Shown in pieces: positions 1 through 8,542 of a DNA stretch of 64,000 bases; position 1 is the first letter of the stretch; each line of letters begins with the position of its first letter. This DNA comes from Methyloversatilis universalis (GTDB lineage Bacteria; Pseudomonadota; Gammaproteobacteria; Methylococcales; Methylococcaceae): the NCBI GenBank assembly GCA_020723665.1, contig DYIL01000006.1, positions 52,060 to 116,059 of the forward strand. Reading direction: 5' to 3'. The notes beneath the pieces were generated by a model, which saw nothing but the letters and a program-made list of their open reading frames with translations, made no database searches and was not told the origin of the DNA. A program made the position numbers and the translations under genes.

Positions 1-863
1 TTCAGCACGAGCCCGACAAACCGGCGCAGTTGCCCGGTTTTCCGCTGCTCCTCCAGAGCCGTGCGACCGATGAACCGGCGCTCCGCCGGTTCCCAGGCGA
101 CCGTCCAGGCCAGTCCCGCTTCCAGCGGAGTCACGGTTTCGTCCATATCCAATCCGTAAAGACGCATGCCGGCTTCGAGCCGCAAGGTGTCCCTCGCGCC
201 CAGTCCGCAAGGTCTAAAGCCTCCTGCGATCAGTCCTTTCCATAAGGCGGGCGCATCGGCTTGAGGCAGAATGATTTCCAAACCGTCTTCGCCGGTATAG
301 CCGCTGCAAGACAGGAACCAATTCCCCGCCTCGGCAAACTCGAACGGCGCCAGGGAGCCAGCGGCGACGTGCAATTCGGCCGGCAGACAAGCATGGGCTT
401 TGCGTCTCGCTGCCGGCCCCTGTGCCGCGATGATTGCGAGATCCTGCCTGGGCAGGATGCTCAAGGAAAATTCCGAGGCGTGCCGCTCAATCCAGGCGAT
501 GACCTTGTCCCGGGTAGCGGCGTTGCTCACGATCCGAAACTGATCCTCCGCGCGGCGGAAAACGGTCAAATCGTCCAGGATGCCGCCGCTGTCGTCGAGC
601 ATACAGCTGTACAGCGCCTTGCCGGAACCGCTCAATCGACCCACGTCGTTCGCCAGGAGCCTACTCAGAAACCGACTGCAACCCGTACCCTCGAGATCGA
701 TGATCGTCATGTGCGACACATCGAAAATGCCGGCGTCGCGCCGTACGGCATGGTGCTCCTCCAATTGCGATCCAAAGTGAAGCGGCAACTCCCAACCCGC
801 GAACTCCACCATGCGTCCGCCGGACTGTCTGTGAATGTCGTTCAAGATTGTCTTACGCGCCAT
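1..863 (-). CDS. gcvT: Aminomethyltransferase (glycine cleavage T protein), 3' end beyond window
   Basis: T protein of the glycine cleavage system transfers the methylene group of the aminomethyl intermediate on H protein to tetrahydrofolate, releasing ammonia. The minus-strand reading frame is open from an ATG at 863 to the window edge, about 287 of the usual 360 residues. It begins MARKTILNDIHRQSGGRMVE and continues with FAGWELPL, DVSHM and, near the edge, GLGARDTLRLEAGM and YGLDMDETVTPLEAGL, all characteristic of GcvT. No gcvH or gcvP is visible because they would lie off the left edge. I looked for a glycine riboswitch in the 230 bases upstream and did not recognise one. Assignment is firm; the exact start is less so because no good ribosome binding site precedes it. 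Confidence 0.93.
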   Translation of the reverse strand, partial: MARKTILNDIHRQSGGRMVEFAGWELPLHFGSQLEEHHAVRRDAGIFDVSHMTIIDLEGTGCSRFLSRLLANDVGRLSGSGKALYSCMLDDSGGILDDLTVFRRAEDQFRIVSNAATRDKVIAWIERHASEFSLSILPRQDLAIIAAQGPAARRKAHACLPAELHVAAGSLAPFEFAEAGNWFLSCSGYTGEDGLEIILPQADAPALWKGLIAGGFRPCGLGARDTLRLEAGMRLYGLDMDETVTPLEAGLAWTVAWEPAERRFIGRTALEEQRKTGQLRRFVGLVL

Positions 864-1040
864 GGGCTTGGACCTGATAGCCGTGAATAGATGTTTGTTT
901 AGACCTCATCGTCCGCAAATGCCGCCCGAACGAAGACATGAAGGGCTATCCCTCGAACCCACAACATCTGCGGCTTCGCTCAGGACACGCGCCTCGAACC
1001 AAACCTGAACGGACGCCTTATCGAGTGAACCCCAAAATGA

Positions 1041-1070
1041 AGAAACAAAGAGGCCGGCAAAAGCCGGCCC
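1041..1070 (-). terminator. Intrinsic terminator after hppA
   Basis: A perfect 7-bp stem (GGCCGGC / GCCGGCC, 1052-1058 and 1063-1069) with a four-base loop is followed on the minus strand by TCTTTGTTTCTT. It sits 22 bases downstream of the hppA stop codon and should end the pfp-hppA transcript before gcvT. Confidence 0.85.
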
Positions 1071-1091
1071 CGAACTACACCGTTGCGATAC

Positions 1092-3224
1092 TCACAGCAA
1101 CGGAATGATTAAGAGAGCCACGATATTGATGATCTTGATCATCGGATTGACGGCCGGGCCCGCCGTGTCCTTGTACGGATCGCCGACGGTATCGCCGGTC
1201 ACCGCCGCCTTGTGGGCTTCGGAACCCTTGCCGCCGTGATGGCCGTCCTCGATATATTTTTTCGCGTTGTCCCAGGCGCCGCCCCCGGTGGTCATGGAAA
1301 TGGCCACGAACAAGCCGGTAATGATCGACCCGATGAGCACGCCGCCCAACGCCTCCTTACCGAGCAGCAGGCCGACCAGAATGGGCATCGCCACGGGCAG
1401 CAGCGAGGGCACGATCATCTCCTTGATCGCCGCGATGGTCAGCATGTCCACCGCCTTCGAATAATCCGGCTTCGCCGTATAGTCCATGATGCCGGGAATT
1501 TCCCGGAACTGCCGCCGCACTTCGTTGACGATTCCGCCTGCGGCGCGTCCCACGGCCTCCATCGCCAGCGCACCGAACAGGTAAGGCACCAAACCGCCGA
1601 TGAAGAGCCCGATGACAACCATGTGGTTGGACAGGTCGAAGGCGGTCTCGCCGCCCAGATTATGGGTGTAGTCCGCAAACAGCACAAGCGCGGCGAGCCC
1701 GGCCGAGCCGATGGCATAACCCTTGGTGACCGCTTTCGTGGTATTGCCGACGGCATCGAGCGGATCGGTGATATTGCGGATTTCGGCAGGCAATTCGGCC
1801 ATCTCGGCGATGCCCCCGGCATTATCCGTGATGGGGCCATAGGCGTCCAAGGCCACGATCATCCCGGTCATGGACAGCATTGCCGTGGCGGCCACGGCGA
1901 TTCCGAACAAACCGGCCAGCTCGTAAGCTCCCCAAATGCTGGCGCATACGGCAACAACGGGTGCCGCAGTAGACTTCATGGAGATGCCCAGCCCCGCGAT
2001 GATATTGGTGGCGTGCCCGGTGGTGGATGCCGATGCGATGTGCTGAACCGGCTTGAATTCGGTCGCGGTGTAGTATTCGGTGATGGCGACCATGAGCCCG
2101 GTCAGGATCAGGCCGATAAGCGCGGAAAAATAGATGCTGTGGGCCGAAATCGTTTCGCCCGCGAGCGATACCTCGCTGCCGAACAGCGCTAGCGTCACCG
2201 GATAGAACACCAGGGCGGACAGACCGCCGGAAATGATGACGCCCTTGTAAAGCCCGCTCATGATCTTGCGCCCTTCGGTGACCTCCACGAAACCCGTGCC
2301 GATGATGGACGCTACGATGGAAATTCCGCCGAGCACCAGCGGGTAAGCGACGGCGTTTTCGGATCCCGAGGTTAGCAGGCTTGCCAGCAGCATGGTGGCG
2401 ACGATGGTCACGGCATAGGTTTCGAACAAGTCGGCGGCCATGCCGGCGCAATCGCCCACGTTGTCGCCCACGTTGTCGGCGATGACGGCAGGATTTCGGG
2501 GATCGTCCTCGGGAATTCCGGCCTCCACCTTGCCCACCAGGTCTGCACCGACGTCGGCGCCCTTGGTGAAGATGCCGCCCCCCAAACGGGCGAAGATGGA
2601 AATCAACGATCCGCCGAAAGCGAGCCCCACCAGCGCGTGGAGAGGATCTTCGACACCGGACGCCTTGAGGATCACGTAATAGCCGGCAACGCCCAGCAGC
2701 CCCAATCCGACCACCAACAGCCCGGTGATCGCGCCGCCCCGAAAGGCGACGGTGAAAGCGGCATTCATGCCCTGGTAGGCCGCCTGCGCGGTGCGCGAGT
2801 TGGAGCGTACCGAGATGTTCATGCCGATGTAACCGGCAACGCCGGACAGCACGGCACCGACGGCGAAGCCGAGGGCGACCGCCCAGCCTAGGGCGACGCC
2901 TATCACCAGGAAGAGAGCGCCTCCGACCAGACCGATCGTCTTGTACTGACGGTTCAGATAAGCCTTGGCGCCTTGCTGAATGGCCGAGGCGATGTCGACC
3001 ATGCGCTCATTGCCCGGCGATTGGGCGTTGATCCAGGCAATGGAAAGGATTCCGTAGATCAGGGCGGCGACCGCGGCCGTGAAAGCGAAGGCCACTCCCC
3101 AGCCGATGGTGAAACCGATGTACAGGAACTCGATGAGTCCCAAACCGGCGATGAGCTTACAGCGGCGGTCGGTCAGCACCAGCCGGACGCCCTCTTGAGC
3201 TCGGGCGACGAGTAAATAGGCCAT
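1092..3224 (-). CDS. hppA: K+-independent membrane-bound H+-translocating pyrophosphatase
   Basis: Integral membrane enzyme that couples PPi hydrolysis (or synthesis) to proton movement. The 710-residue length fits the family. The PPi-binding DNVGDNVGD signature lies near residues 247-256 and [20 protein letters not shown] just before it. The motif NTTKAVTKG places Lys at 497 and Thr at 500, the residues that mark the K+-independent subclass (Ala and Gly/Ala in K+-dependent enzymes). The N-terminus carries about 30 extra residues before the first membrane helix compared with forms such as that of Rhodospirillum rubrum, but a strong GAGGAGGAG five bases before the ATG supports this start. It lies 60 bases downstream of pfp, so the two are probably co-transcribed, as reported for Methylococcus capsulatus. 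Confidence 0.95.
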   Translation of the reverse strand: MAYLLVARAQEGVRLVLTDRRCKLIAGLGLIEFLYIGFTIGWGVAFAFTAAVAALIYGILSIAWINAQSPGNERMVDIASAIQQGAKAYLNRQYKTIGLVGGALFLVIGVALGWAVALGFAVGAVLSGVAGYIGMNISVRSNSRTAQAAYQGMNAAFTVAFRGGAITGLLVVGLGLLGVAGYYVILKASGVEDPLHALVGLAFGGSLISIFARLGGGIFTKGADVGADLVGKVEAGIPEDDPRNPAVIADNVGDNVGDCAGMAADLFETYAVTIVATMLLASLLTSGSENAVAYPLVLGGISIVASIIGTGFVEVTEGRKIMSGLYKGVIISGGLSALVFYPVTLALFGSEVSLAGETISAHSIYFSALIGLILTGLMVAITEYYTATEFKPVQHIASASTTGHATNIIAGLGISMKSTAAPVVAVCASIWGAYELAGLFGIAVAATAMLSMTGMIVALDAYGPITDNAGGIAEMAELPAEIRNITDPLDAVGNTTKAVTKGYAIGSAGLAALVLFADYTHNLGGETAFDLSNHMVVIGLFIGGLVPYLFGALAMEAVGRAAGGIVNEVRRQFREIPGIMDYTAKPDYSKAVDMLTIAAIKEMIVPSLLPVAMPILVGLLLGKEALGGVLIGSIITGLFVAISMTTGGGAWDNAKKYIEDGHHGGKGSEAHKAAVTGDTVGDPYKDTAGPAVNPMIKIINIVALLIIPLL

Positions 3225-3284
3225 TTTCTCCTCCTCTTTTTGCTAATTCTTGTTTTTAAATCACATGGGGCATGAGCTTGGAAA

Positions 3285-4547
3285 TCACACTGCAAATTGG
3301 CTGGTCAGTTTTTTGGGAACCGCCGCGTTCTTCAATAAGACGTAATCCGGCAATCCGTTCCGGTACGGCGGGTAGTCTTCGCCTTCGATCAAAGGAAGCA
3401 AATAGGCGCGGCAGGCATCAGTAATGCCGAAACCGTCCGCAGAAATAAACTCCCGCGGCATTTTCTTTTCCACATTGGCCACGTCCGCCAAGTTGGCGTG
3501 ACCGATCTTCCATTGATAAGGCGAATCGGACGCACGGACGATCGTGGGCATGACCGCATTGCGGCCGTCCAGAGCCAACTCGACGGCGGCCTTGCCCAGA
3601 GCGTAAGCCTGCTCGGCATCGGTTTTCGAAGCGATATGTCGGGCGGAGCGCTGCAGATAATCGGCCACCGCCCAGTGACACCGAAATCCCAAACCGTTCT
3701 TGACCAGCGAAGCGATAAGCGGAGCGACGCCGCCCAACTGGGTATGGCCGAACACGTCCTTGATGCCGGCATCGGCCAGGAATTTACCGTCGGGACCTTT
3801 CACGCCTTCGGAGACCACGATCGAGCAATAGCCGTAACGTTTGACCTTGTCCTCGACTGCCGCTAGGAACTTCGCTTGATCGAACGGAATTTCGGGAAAC
3901 AGGATGACGAGCGGAATATCCAGTGTTTCGTCGGCCGCCAGCCCGCCGGCCGCCGCGATCCAGCCGGCATGGCGTCCCATGACTTCGATGACGAAGATCT
4001 TGGTGGACGTAGCCGCCATCGACGCTACGTCGAAACTGGCCTCGCGGGTGGAGACGGCGATATATTTGGCCACGGAGCCGAAGCCGGGACAGTTGTCGGT
4101 GATGGGCAGATCGTTATCCACCGTCTTGGGGATATGGATGGCGCACAAGGGGTAACCCATTTTTTCCGAAAGCTGCGACACCTTGAGGCAGGTATCGGCC
4201 GAGTCGCCGCCCCCGTTGTAGAAAAAATAGCCGATATCGTGGGCCTTGAAGACTTCGATCAGCCGCTCGTATTGCGCCCTACCCTCCTCGAGTCCCTTCA
4301 GCTTGTAGCGGCAGGAACCGAAAGCCCCGCCCGGGGTGTGCCGCAGACCTGCGATAGCCTGATCGGATTCCTGCGTCGTGTCGACGAGGTCTTCGGTCAA
4401 CGCGCCGACGATGCCGTTACGCCCGGCATAAACGCTGCCGATGCGATCACGGTGCCGGCGCGCGGTTTCGATCACGCCGCAGGCGGATGCGTTGATGACG
4501 GCGGTCACGCCGCCGGATTGGGCATAAAATGCATTCCGAATGGCCAT
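3285..4547 (-). CDS. pfp: Pyrophosphate-dependent 6-phosphofructokinase
   Basis: Cytoplasmic enzyme that interconverts fructose 6-phosphate and fructose 1,6-bisphosphate using PPi; in methanotrophs related enzymes also act on sedoheptulose and ribulose phosphates. The 420-residue protein has GGGDS (112-116; Asp115 corresponds to the residue that blocks ATP in PPi enzymes) and PKTVDNDL with Lys141 replacing the Gly of ATP enzymes and the catalytic Asp at 144. MGRHAGW is also conserved. Gene order pfp then hppA means that PPi turnover and proton pumping are co-expressed. The phosphoryl-donor call rests on the Asp115/Lys141 pair; substrate preference cannot be read from sequence. Confidence 0.95.
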   Translation of the reverse strand: MAIRNAFYAQSGGVTAVINASACGVIETARRHRDRIGSVYAGRNGIVGALTEDLVDTTQESDQAIAGLRHTPGGAFGSCRYKLKGLEEGRAQYERLIEVFKAHDIGYFFYNGGGDSADTCLKVSQLSEKMGYPLCAIHIPKTVDNDLPITDNCPGFGSVAKYIAVSTREASFDVASMAATSTKIFVIEVMGRHAGWIAAAGGLAADETLDIPLVILFPEIPFDQAKFLAAVEDKVKRYGYCSIVVSEGVKGPDGKFLADAGIKDVFGHTQLGGVAPLIASLVKNGLGFRCHWAVADYLQRSARHIASKTDAEQAYALGKAAVELALDGRNAVMPTIVRASDSPYQWKIGHANLADVANVEKKMPREFISADGFGITDACRAYLLPLIEGEDYPPYRNGLPDYVLLKNAAVPKKLTSQFAV

Positions 4548-4684
4548 AGCCGTCCTTCTATCTTCCCGAGTCCGAAAAGCCTACATTAGAACAATTGATC
4601 CGCCAGTACAAGGCACTCAGAAGGTCAAACGCGGTGCAATCCTACGTACGGACATTTACCGATTTCTCTCGAAAATCGAGAAAC

Positions 4685-4791
4685 TTAGCAGGCTGTTGAA
4701 AAATTCGATGCTCCTACCATAGGTAGTGGGCAACGACGGAACTGTTAACCTACATGTCGTATGCAGAATGCGTTTTTCAACACCCTGTTAG
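4685..4791. mobile_element. 99-bp MITE with TTAG target duplication
   Basis: Positions 4689-4787 start with CAGGCTGTTGAAAAA and end with its near-perfect inverted copy (TTTTTCAACACCCTG, 14 of 15 match). The 4 bases on each side, 4685-4688 and 4788-4791, are both TTAG, a target-site duplication. The element is far too short to encode a transposase, so it would be mobilised in trans by an IS with matching ends. It lies upstream of pfp, about 140 bases before the gene, and may affect its promoter. Confidence 0.8.
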
Positions 4792-4842
4792 AGCGCTTTC
4801 ATCGCTGATGTACGCTCGAAAAGGAAGCAGCCTTCGGCAGCC

Positions 4843-5060
4843 AGTGGGTTTGCCCTTCGGGCGAACGTTGTTCGTCCCATTCCGCTCCAGGCGGAATGGT
4901 CGCTCCCGGCGAGTTCGTCTTTGCTTGCCCAAAGACGAATGTGTCGGGAACACGTTTGGACGCGCGTAGCGCCCGAAGGGTTTGCGCCAAGGAAGGTGCG
5001 AATCCAAAGTAACCCAAAGACAAATCGGCCGGGAGCCGATTTGGATGCTCGGGCGCGTCA
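4843..5060 (+). repeat. Long structured intergenic repeat, copy 1
   Basis: This segment contains GTTCGTCCCATTCCGCTCC, then GGCGGAATGGTCGCTCC, then AAAGACAAATCGGCCGGGAG and GCCGATTTGGA. The same blocks in the same order are found on the opposite strand at about 25860-26060. Open frames through it on both strands are explained by the palindromic GC-rich composition, and I see no gene. It fills most of the interval between the MITE and the phzF-like gene. Confidence 0.75.
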
Positions 5061-5123
5061 TACGGGACGATTCTGCAATGCCGTATTGCTGATTAGAAAA
5101 TGCTCTACCCAGGCAAAGAATCC

Positions 5124-5933
5124 ATGCCCATTCCCATCTGTCAGATCGATACCTTCACCGAACGCCTGTTTCGCGGGAATCCGGCCGCTGTATGCCTACT
5201 CGAACATTGGCTTGACGATCCGGTTCTGCAAGCTATCGCCGCCGAGAACAATCTTTCCGAAACGGCTTTCCTGGTCGGCGGAAACGGGCGTCACGCCTTG
5301 CGCTGGTTCACGCCTACAGTCGAGATGGATCTCTGCGGGCATGCGACCCTGGCCTCGGCTTATGTGGTGTTCCAGGAGCTGGAGCCGAGCTTGCAGGAAG
5401 TGGTTTTCGAAAGCCGCAGCGGCGAACTCCGGGTAAGCCGCAAGGATGAGCTCTTGACCCTGGACTTTCCGGCGAGCCGCGGACAGGGCTGCGATTGCCC
5501 CGCCCTCCTCGTCCGAGGGCTGGGCCGCAAACCCCTGGAAGTCCTGCGCGATGCCAATTACCTTTGCGTTTTCGCCGACGAAGAGGATATCCGCTCCCTG
5601 ACTCCGGATTTTTCGGCCTTGGCGAGGCTCGATGTTCCGGGCGTGGTTGTCACGGCGCCGGGCCGAACCGTCGATTTCGTTTCGCGCATGTTCGCGCCCA
5701 GGGTCGGCATCCCGGAAGATCCGGTGACCGACTCGGCGCACTGCCTGCTGGCGACCTACTGGGCGGCGCGCACCGGCAAGACCCGCTTCACCGCGCGGCA
5801 GCTGTCGCGCCGGGGCGGCGAACTCGAGTGCGAATTGCGGGACGGGCGCGTGCTCATCTCCGGCCGGGCGGTGAAATATCTGCAAGGCGAGATTCTGCTT
5901 CAATCATTTACCGAAGAATCGACAATCCCATGA
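5124..5933 (+). CDS. PhzF-family isomerase/epimerase-like protein
   Basis: Member of the PhzF family, enzymes with the diaminopimelate-epimerase fold; PhzF itself isomerises dihydro-hydroxyanthranilate in phenazine synthesis, but most genomic homologues have unknown substrates and no phenazine genes occur here. From the ATG at 5124 the 269-residue protein opens IPICQIDTFTERLFRGNPAA, with the catalytic Glu in NNLSETAFL and the second-half signatures FAPRVGIPEDPVTDSAHC. An upstream ATG at 5100 would add eight residues with no homology. Its stop overlaps the next gene by ATGA, suggesting translational coupling with the aminotransferase remnant and the exporter behind it. Confidence 0.88.
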   Translation: MPIPICQIDTFTERLFRGNPAAVCLLEHWLDDPVLQAIAAENNLSETAFLVGGNGRHALRWFTPTVEMDLCGHATLASAYVVFQELEPSLQEVVFESRSGELRVSRKDELLTLDFPASRGQGCDCPALLVRGLGRKPLEVLRDANYLCVFADEEDIRSLTPDFSALARLDVPGVVVTAPGRTVDFVSRMFAPRVGIPEDPVTDSAHCLLATYWAARTGKTRFTARQLSRRGGELECELRDGRVLISGRAVKYLQGEILLQSFTEESTIP

Positions 5934-6214
5934 CGCTTCGATTGCCCCGCCGCGCCGCGCGGCTCACCGGTTCCCTGATCCGCGACATCCTACAGGTCAC
6001 CCAGCGGCCCGGCGTGATTTCCTTCGCCGGCGGCTTGCCGGTCGCCGAAGCAATGCCGCCCCTATACTTCGAAGGGTTGGTCGACGACTACTGCCAATAC
6101 GGCTCCAGCGAAGGCGAGCCGGCTCTGCGCTTGAACTTCAGCCATGCGGCTCCGGCAAACATCGAGCGGGGCGTCGCCTTGCTTGCGGAGATTCTGAACG
6201 GGTGCGCCGAATGA
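5930..6214 (+). pseudogene. PLP aminotransferase gene gutted by an in-frame internal deletion
   Basis: The 94-residue frame joins the N-terminus of a class-I PLP aminotransferase of the 2-aminoadipate/LysN type (LPRRAARLTGSLIRDILQV, then PGVISFAGGLPVAE and QYGSSEGEPALR) directly to the extreme C-terminus of the same family (LRLNFSHA...NIERGVALLAEILN). The usual protein is about 390 residues, so roughly 300 residues are missing, including the PLP-lysine. The joint falls at ALR, where the two halves share an Ala/Leu-Arg sequence, consistent with deletion between short repeats. The frame stays open and overlaps both neighbours by ATGA, so it may still be translated and keep coupling intact. It cannot be a working transaminase. 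Confidence 0.85.
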
Positions 6215-7131
6215 AAACGAAAATTTGGATTGCGTTACTGGCGGTTTATATCGTTTGGGGCTCGACCTACCTGGTGATCCGCTTCGCGGTGGAGACCCTG
6301 CCGCCGTTTCTGTCGGGCGGGCTTCGCTTTCTCGTTTCGGGCGCGATCCTTTTGATCTGGCGACGCGCTGCGGGCGACGCTCCGCCAACCCTTCGCCAAT
6401 GGCGATCGGCGGCCATCGTCGGCACCTTGCTCCTCCTCGGCGGTAACGGACTGGTCTCGTGGGCGGAGCAAACCGTCCCTTCGGGCATCGCCGCGCTGAT
6501 CATCGGCGCAGTACCGATGTTCATGGTGATCGCCGACGCACTCAGACCGAACGGCGTCAGACCGACCGCTCGCGTCATCGCCGGCCTCGCCATCGGTTTC
6601 ACGGGAATTTACCTGCTTGTCGGGCCTTCGGAATTTTCCGAAGGGCTGCATTTGGACGTGTTCGGCGTGACGGCCCTCCTGATCGCCGGTTTTCTATGGG
6701 CGATCGGCTCGATCTGCGGCAAGACGCTCGACCTGCCGAAATCCGCCCTGATGACCATGGGCGCGGAAATGCTGACCGGCGGCTTCGCCCTGATGGTCGT
6801 GAGTGCCGTCACCGGCGAATTGAAAGGGTTCAGCTTTGTGCAGGTTTCCACCGACTCGTGGCTGGCCTTGGCCTATCTCATCGCTTTCGGCTCGATGATC
6901 GGTTTCGTCGCCTACGCCTGGCTTTTACAAAACGCGCCCGTCCCGCTGGTGGCGACCTATGCTTACGTCAATCCTTTGGTGGCGGTGTTCCTCGGCAACT
7001 GGTTCGCGCAAGAACCCTTGACCCCGCGCATCTTGTCGGCATCGGCGATCATTGTCGGGTCGGTGGTGTTCATCAACAGCGCGGGCCGGTCGAAACCGCC
7101 CAAGAAAGCGATGGTTGCGGTGAACGAATAG
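6211..7131 (+). CDS. EamA/DMT-superfamily inner-membrane transporter (YedA-like)
   Basis: Predicted ten-helix exporter of the drug/metabolite transporter superfamily, 306 residues from the ATG at 6211. The opening WIALLAVYIVWGSTYLVIRF and the second-half YLIAFGSMIGFVAYAWLL and NPLVAVFLGNWF segments mark the two EamA repeats, close to YedA. Such proteins export amino acids or small metabolites; the substrate here is unknown. The start overlaps the stop of the aminotransferase remnant (ATGA), so it is the third gene of the phzF-like operon. A TTG at 6202 would add three residues but is less likely. Confidence 0.88.
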   Translation: MKTKIWIALLAVYIVWGSTYLVIRFAVETLPPFLSGGLRFLVSGAILLIWRRAAGDAPPTLRQWRSAAIVGTLLLLGGNGLVSWAEQTVPSGIAALIIGAVPMFMVIADALRPNGVRPTARVIAGLAIGFTGIYLLVGPSEFSEGLHLDVFGVTALLIAGFLWAIGSICGKTLDLPKSALMTMGAEMLTGGFALMVVSAVTGELKGFSFVQVSTDSWLALAYLIAFGSMIGFVAYAWLLQNAPVPLVATYAYVNPLVAVFLGNWFAQEPLTPRILSASAIIVGSVVFINSAGRSKPPKKAMVAVNE

Positions 7132-7195
7132 TCCTTACCCGTATTCCGCCGCGCTGCATACGAGCTACGAAAACGCGGATTGGAGCAATCTTCTC

Positions 7196-7453
7196 ATGCA
7201 CGAGCTCAGCTATTACGAAACCATGGCGGAATACAATGCTTGGATGAACGAGAAGCTCTACCGGGTTCTGTGCCGAGATGCCGGACGAACTGCGGAAAAA
7301 GGATCTCAGCTCCTTTTTCAGGTCGAGACACGGCACGCTCAATAACCTGCTCCTGGCCGACATCATCTGGATAAGACGTTTTACAGGGCAGCCCTTGCCG
7401 TTCGAGGAAACTCTGAACAAGTGGATTCCGTTCTTCCCGAGCTTGTCAAAGGA
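7196..7453 (+). pseudogene. DinB-family gene, frameshifted and 3'-truncated
   Basis: From the ATG at 7196 the frame reads MHELSYYETMAEYNAWMNEK and then loses homology near 7270. The adjacent frame resumes with MPDELRKKDLSSFFRSRHGT, then LNNLLLADIIWIRRFTGQP and LPFE, the continuation of a DinB four-helix protein including its first metal-binding His (HGTLNNLLLAD). A one-base indel in GGTTCTGTGCC explains the break. After about 7405 the sequence turns into a dispersed repeat end and the remaining two thirds of DinB are absent. Function is certainly lost. Confidence 0.8.
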
Positions 7454-7469
7454 CTTAATCAGAGCTTCC
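7406..7469 (-). repeat. MITE end (GGAAGCTCTGATTAAG family) inside the dinB remnant
   Basis: Read on the minus strand, 7469-7406 begins GGAAGCTCTGATTAAGTCCT and continues into a stretch with GAACGGAATCC. The same order occurs at 63907-63980. Only one terminal repeat is present, so this is a fragment. It marks where the DinB reading frame ends. Confidence 0.65.
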
Positions 7470-7475
7470 TTACGC

Positions 7476-7985
7476 CTACGATCCACACACCGCTTTGAGT
7501 CGGGTATCGATCTGGCGAGTCAGGCTTTCGACGCCTTTGACGGTGATATTCCGCTGTTGACCCTTAACCTCGACGATGAAGTCGCCGACGACATCGCCGG
7601 TCTTCGCATCGACCAAATGCGCCATCAGATAAGCGAACAAAAAGCTTGGCTTATGCAGCCGCCCGACAATGACGAATTCGCTTCCGCTGGCTTTCCCGAG
7701 CGCTGCCGCCTCGTCCGAATGATCCCAGAGATATCCGAATCCCTTGTTGGCCTCTGCTTGAGCCGCCGGATCGATCGGGACGATCGGATAACCCCTGGCA
7801 CTCAGGCTTTCCTCCAGCAGCCGTTTTAAAGAGGCTGTTCTTTCGACTTCCTCGGCGACGCCCGGATTCGACGTGACGTCGTTAAGTTCGAAATCTAGAA
7901 CGGCGACACCGCCTTTCGCGTTCGCGCCAAAGGAAACCAGGATCGTGAGCGCAACGATCGAAACACGTTTGCTGAAAAAAGACAT
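7476..7985 (-). CDS. DUF2380-like secreted protein
   Basis: The 169-residue product starts MSFFSKRVSIVALTILVSFG with a clear signal peptide (cleavage after GANA), supported by GGAGAG eight bases before the ATG at 7985; longer upstream starts lack this. The mature part, GGVAVLDFELNDVTSNPGVA, then SLKRLLEESL and FVIVGRLHKPSFLFAYLMAHLVDA, resembles the DUF2380 family of predicted periplasmic proteins, distantly like CsgG/TolB-type N-domains. No biochemical function is known. The gene stands alone; its stop codon lies seven bases from the MITE end, so its terminator region was probably replaced. Confidence 0.7.
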   Translation of the reverse strand: MSFFSKRVSIVALTILVSFGANAKGGVAVLDFELNDVTSNPGVAEEVERTASLKRLLEESLSARGYPIVPIDPAAQAEANKGFGYLWDHSDEAAALGKASGSEFVIVGRLHKPSFLFAYLMAHLVDAKTGDVVGDFIVEVKGQQRNITVKGVESLTRQIDTRLKAVCGS

Positions 7986-8542
7986 TTGACTCTCCAATTC
8001 TCGAATCGTGTCCGGCGTCCTGGACGCCGACCGATCGCTTAGACTCGTAGTCCGCATGAAACGCAGTGGAATACGGGAATCTCGCGTCTCCGATTATCCG
8101 CGATTTCCTTACACGTCATCCGGACTACGTCGCTGACCCTGTCGAAGGGTTTTGGGACCTTGTCCACGCCAAGCTATAGCCGGTCGAATACGAGAGCATT
8201 CATATCGTCAAATCCACCGAAATGCCGGAGAAAATCCCCTCGGAAAGCAACGCGGCGCAAATCAAGCTCGTGCCGGCACGGTTATGCTGCTTCCGCAAAG
8301 CGCATCCTACGTGAAATCTTTCCCGGGGAAACCACGGCGCGCGCGGCTCGTCGAAATCGTATACGGCTCCGGAAGACCGGTGTCTGCTGCACTTGCGACG
8401 GCCTCGAAGCCCTTCCGTGGTTCCGCCGTGGGAATGCCGGACGGCGAACAACCAGCCGAGAACGCCCTTCCCTCCAAAACGTCATTGAGTCCCTGCACCC
8501 CGGACTTGCTAAAATCCGTTGTTTAACAATTAGGAACGCTTC
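7986..8542. other. Intergenic stretch without a convincing gene
   Basis: Frames here on both strands lack ribosome binding sites and recognisable motifs. One plus-strand frame around 8150-8285 gives FWDLVHAKL, a stop, then PVEYESIHIVKSTEMPEKIP, which looks protein-like and could be a decayed gene, but I do not recognise the family. A CCTGTCGAAGGGTTTTGGG fragment of the common dispersed repeat lies at 8137-8155. Confidence 0.4.

Noticed and set aside
261..890. Plus-strand frame of 209 codons over gcvT
   Set aside because: It is the shadow of the minus-strand gcvT frame, which gives a clear family match.
864..1040. Possible glycine riboswitch upstream of gcvT
   Set aside because: The conserved paired-core sequences of the glycine aptamer were not found in these 180 bases.
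4800..5061. Overlapping frames of 74-94 codons upstream of the phzF-like gene
   Set aside because: They fall in the structured repeat and recur with it at 25.9 kb.
5124..7131. Phenazine-type biosynthetic cluster suggested by the PhzF-like protein
   Set aside because: No other phz gene is present; PhzF-family proteins are common outside phenazine pathways.
8150..8285. Frame with PVEYESIHIVKSTEMPEKIP
   Set aside because: Looks protein-like but is interrupted by stops and I could not place it in any family.
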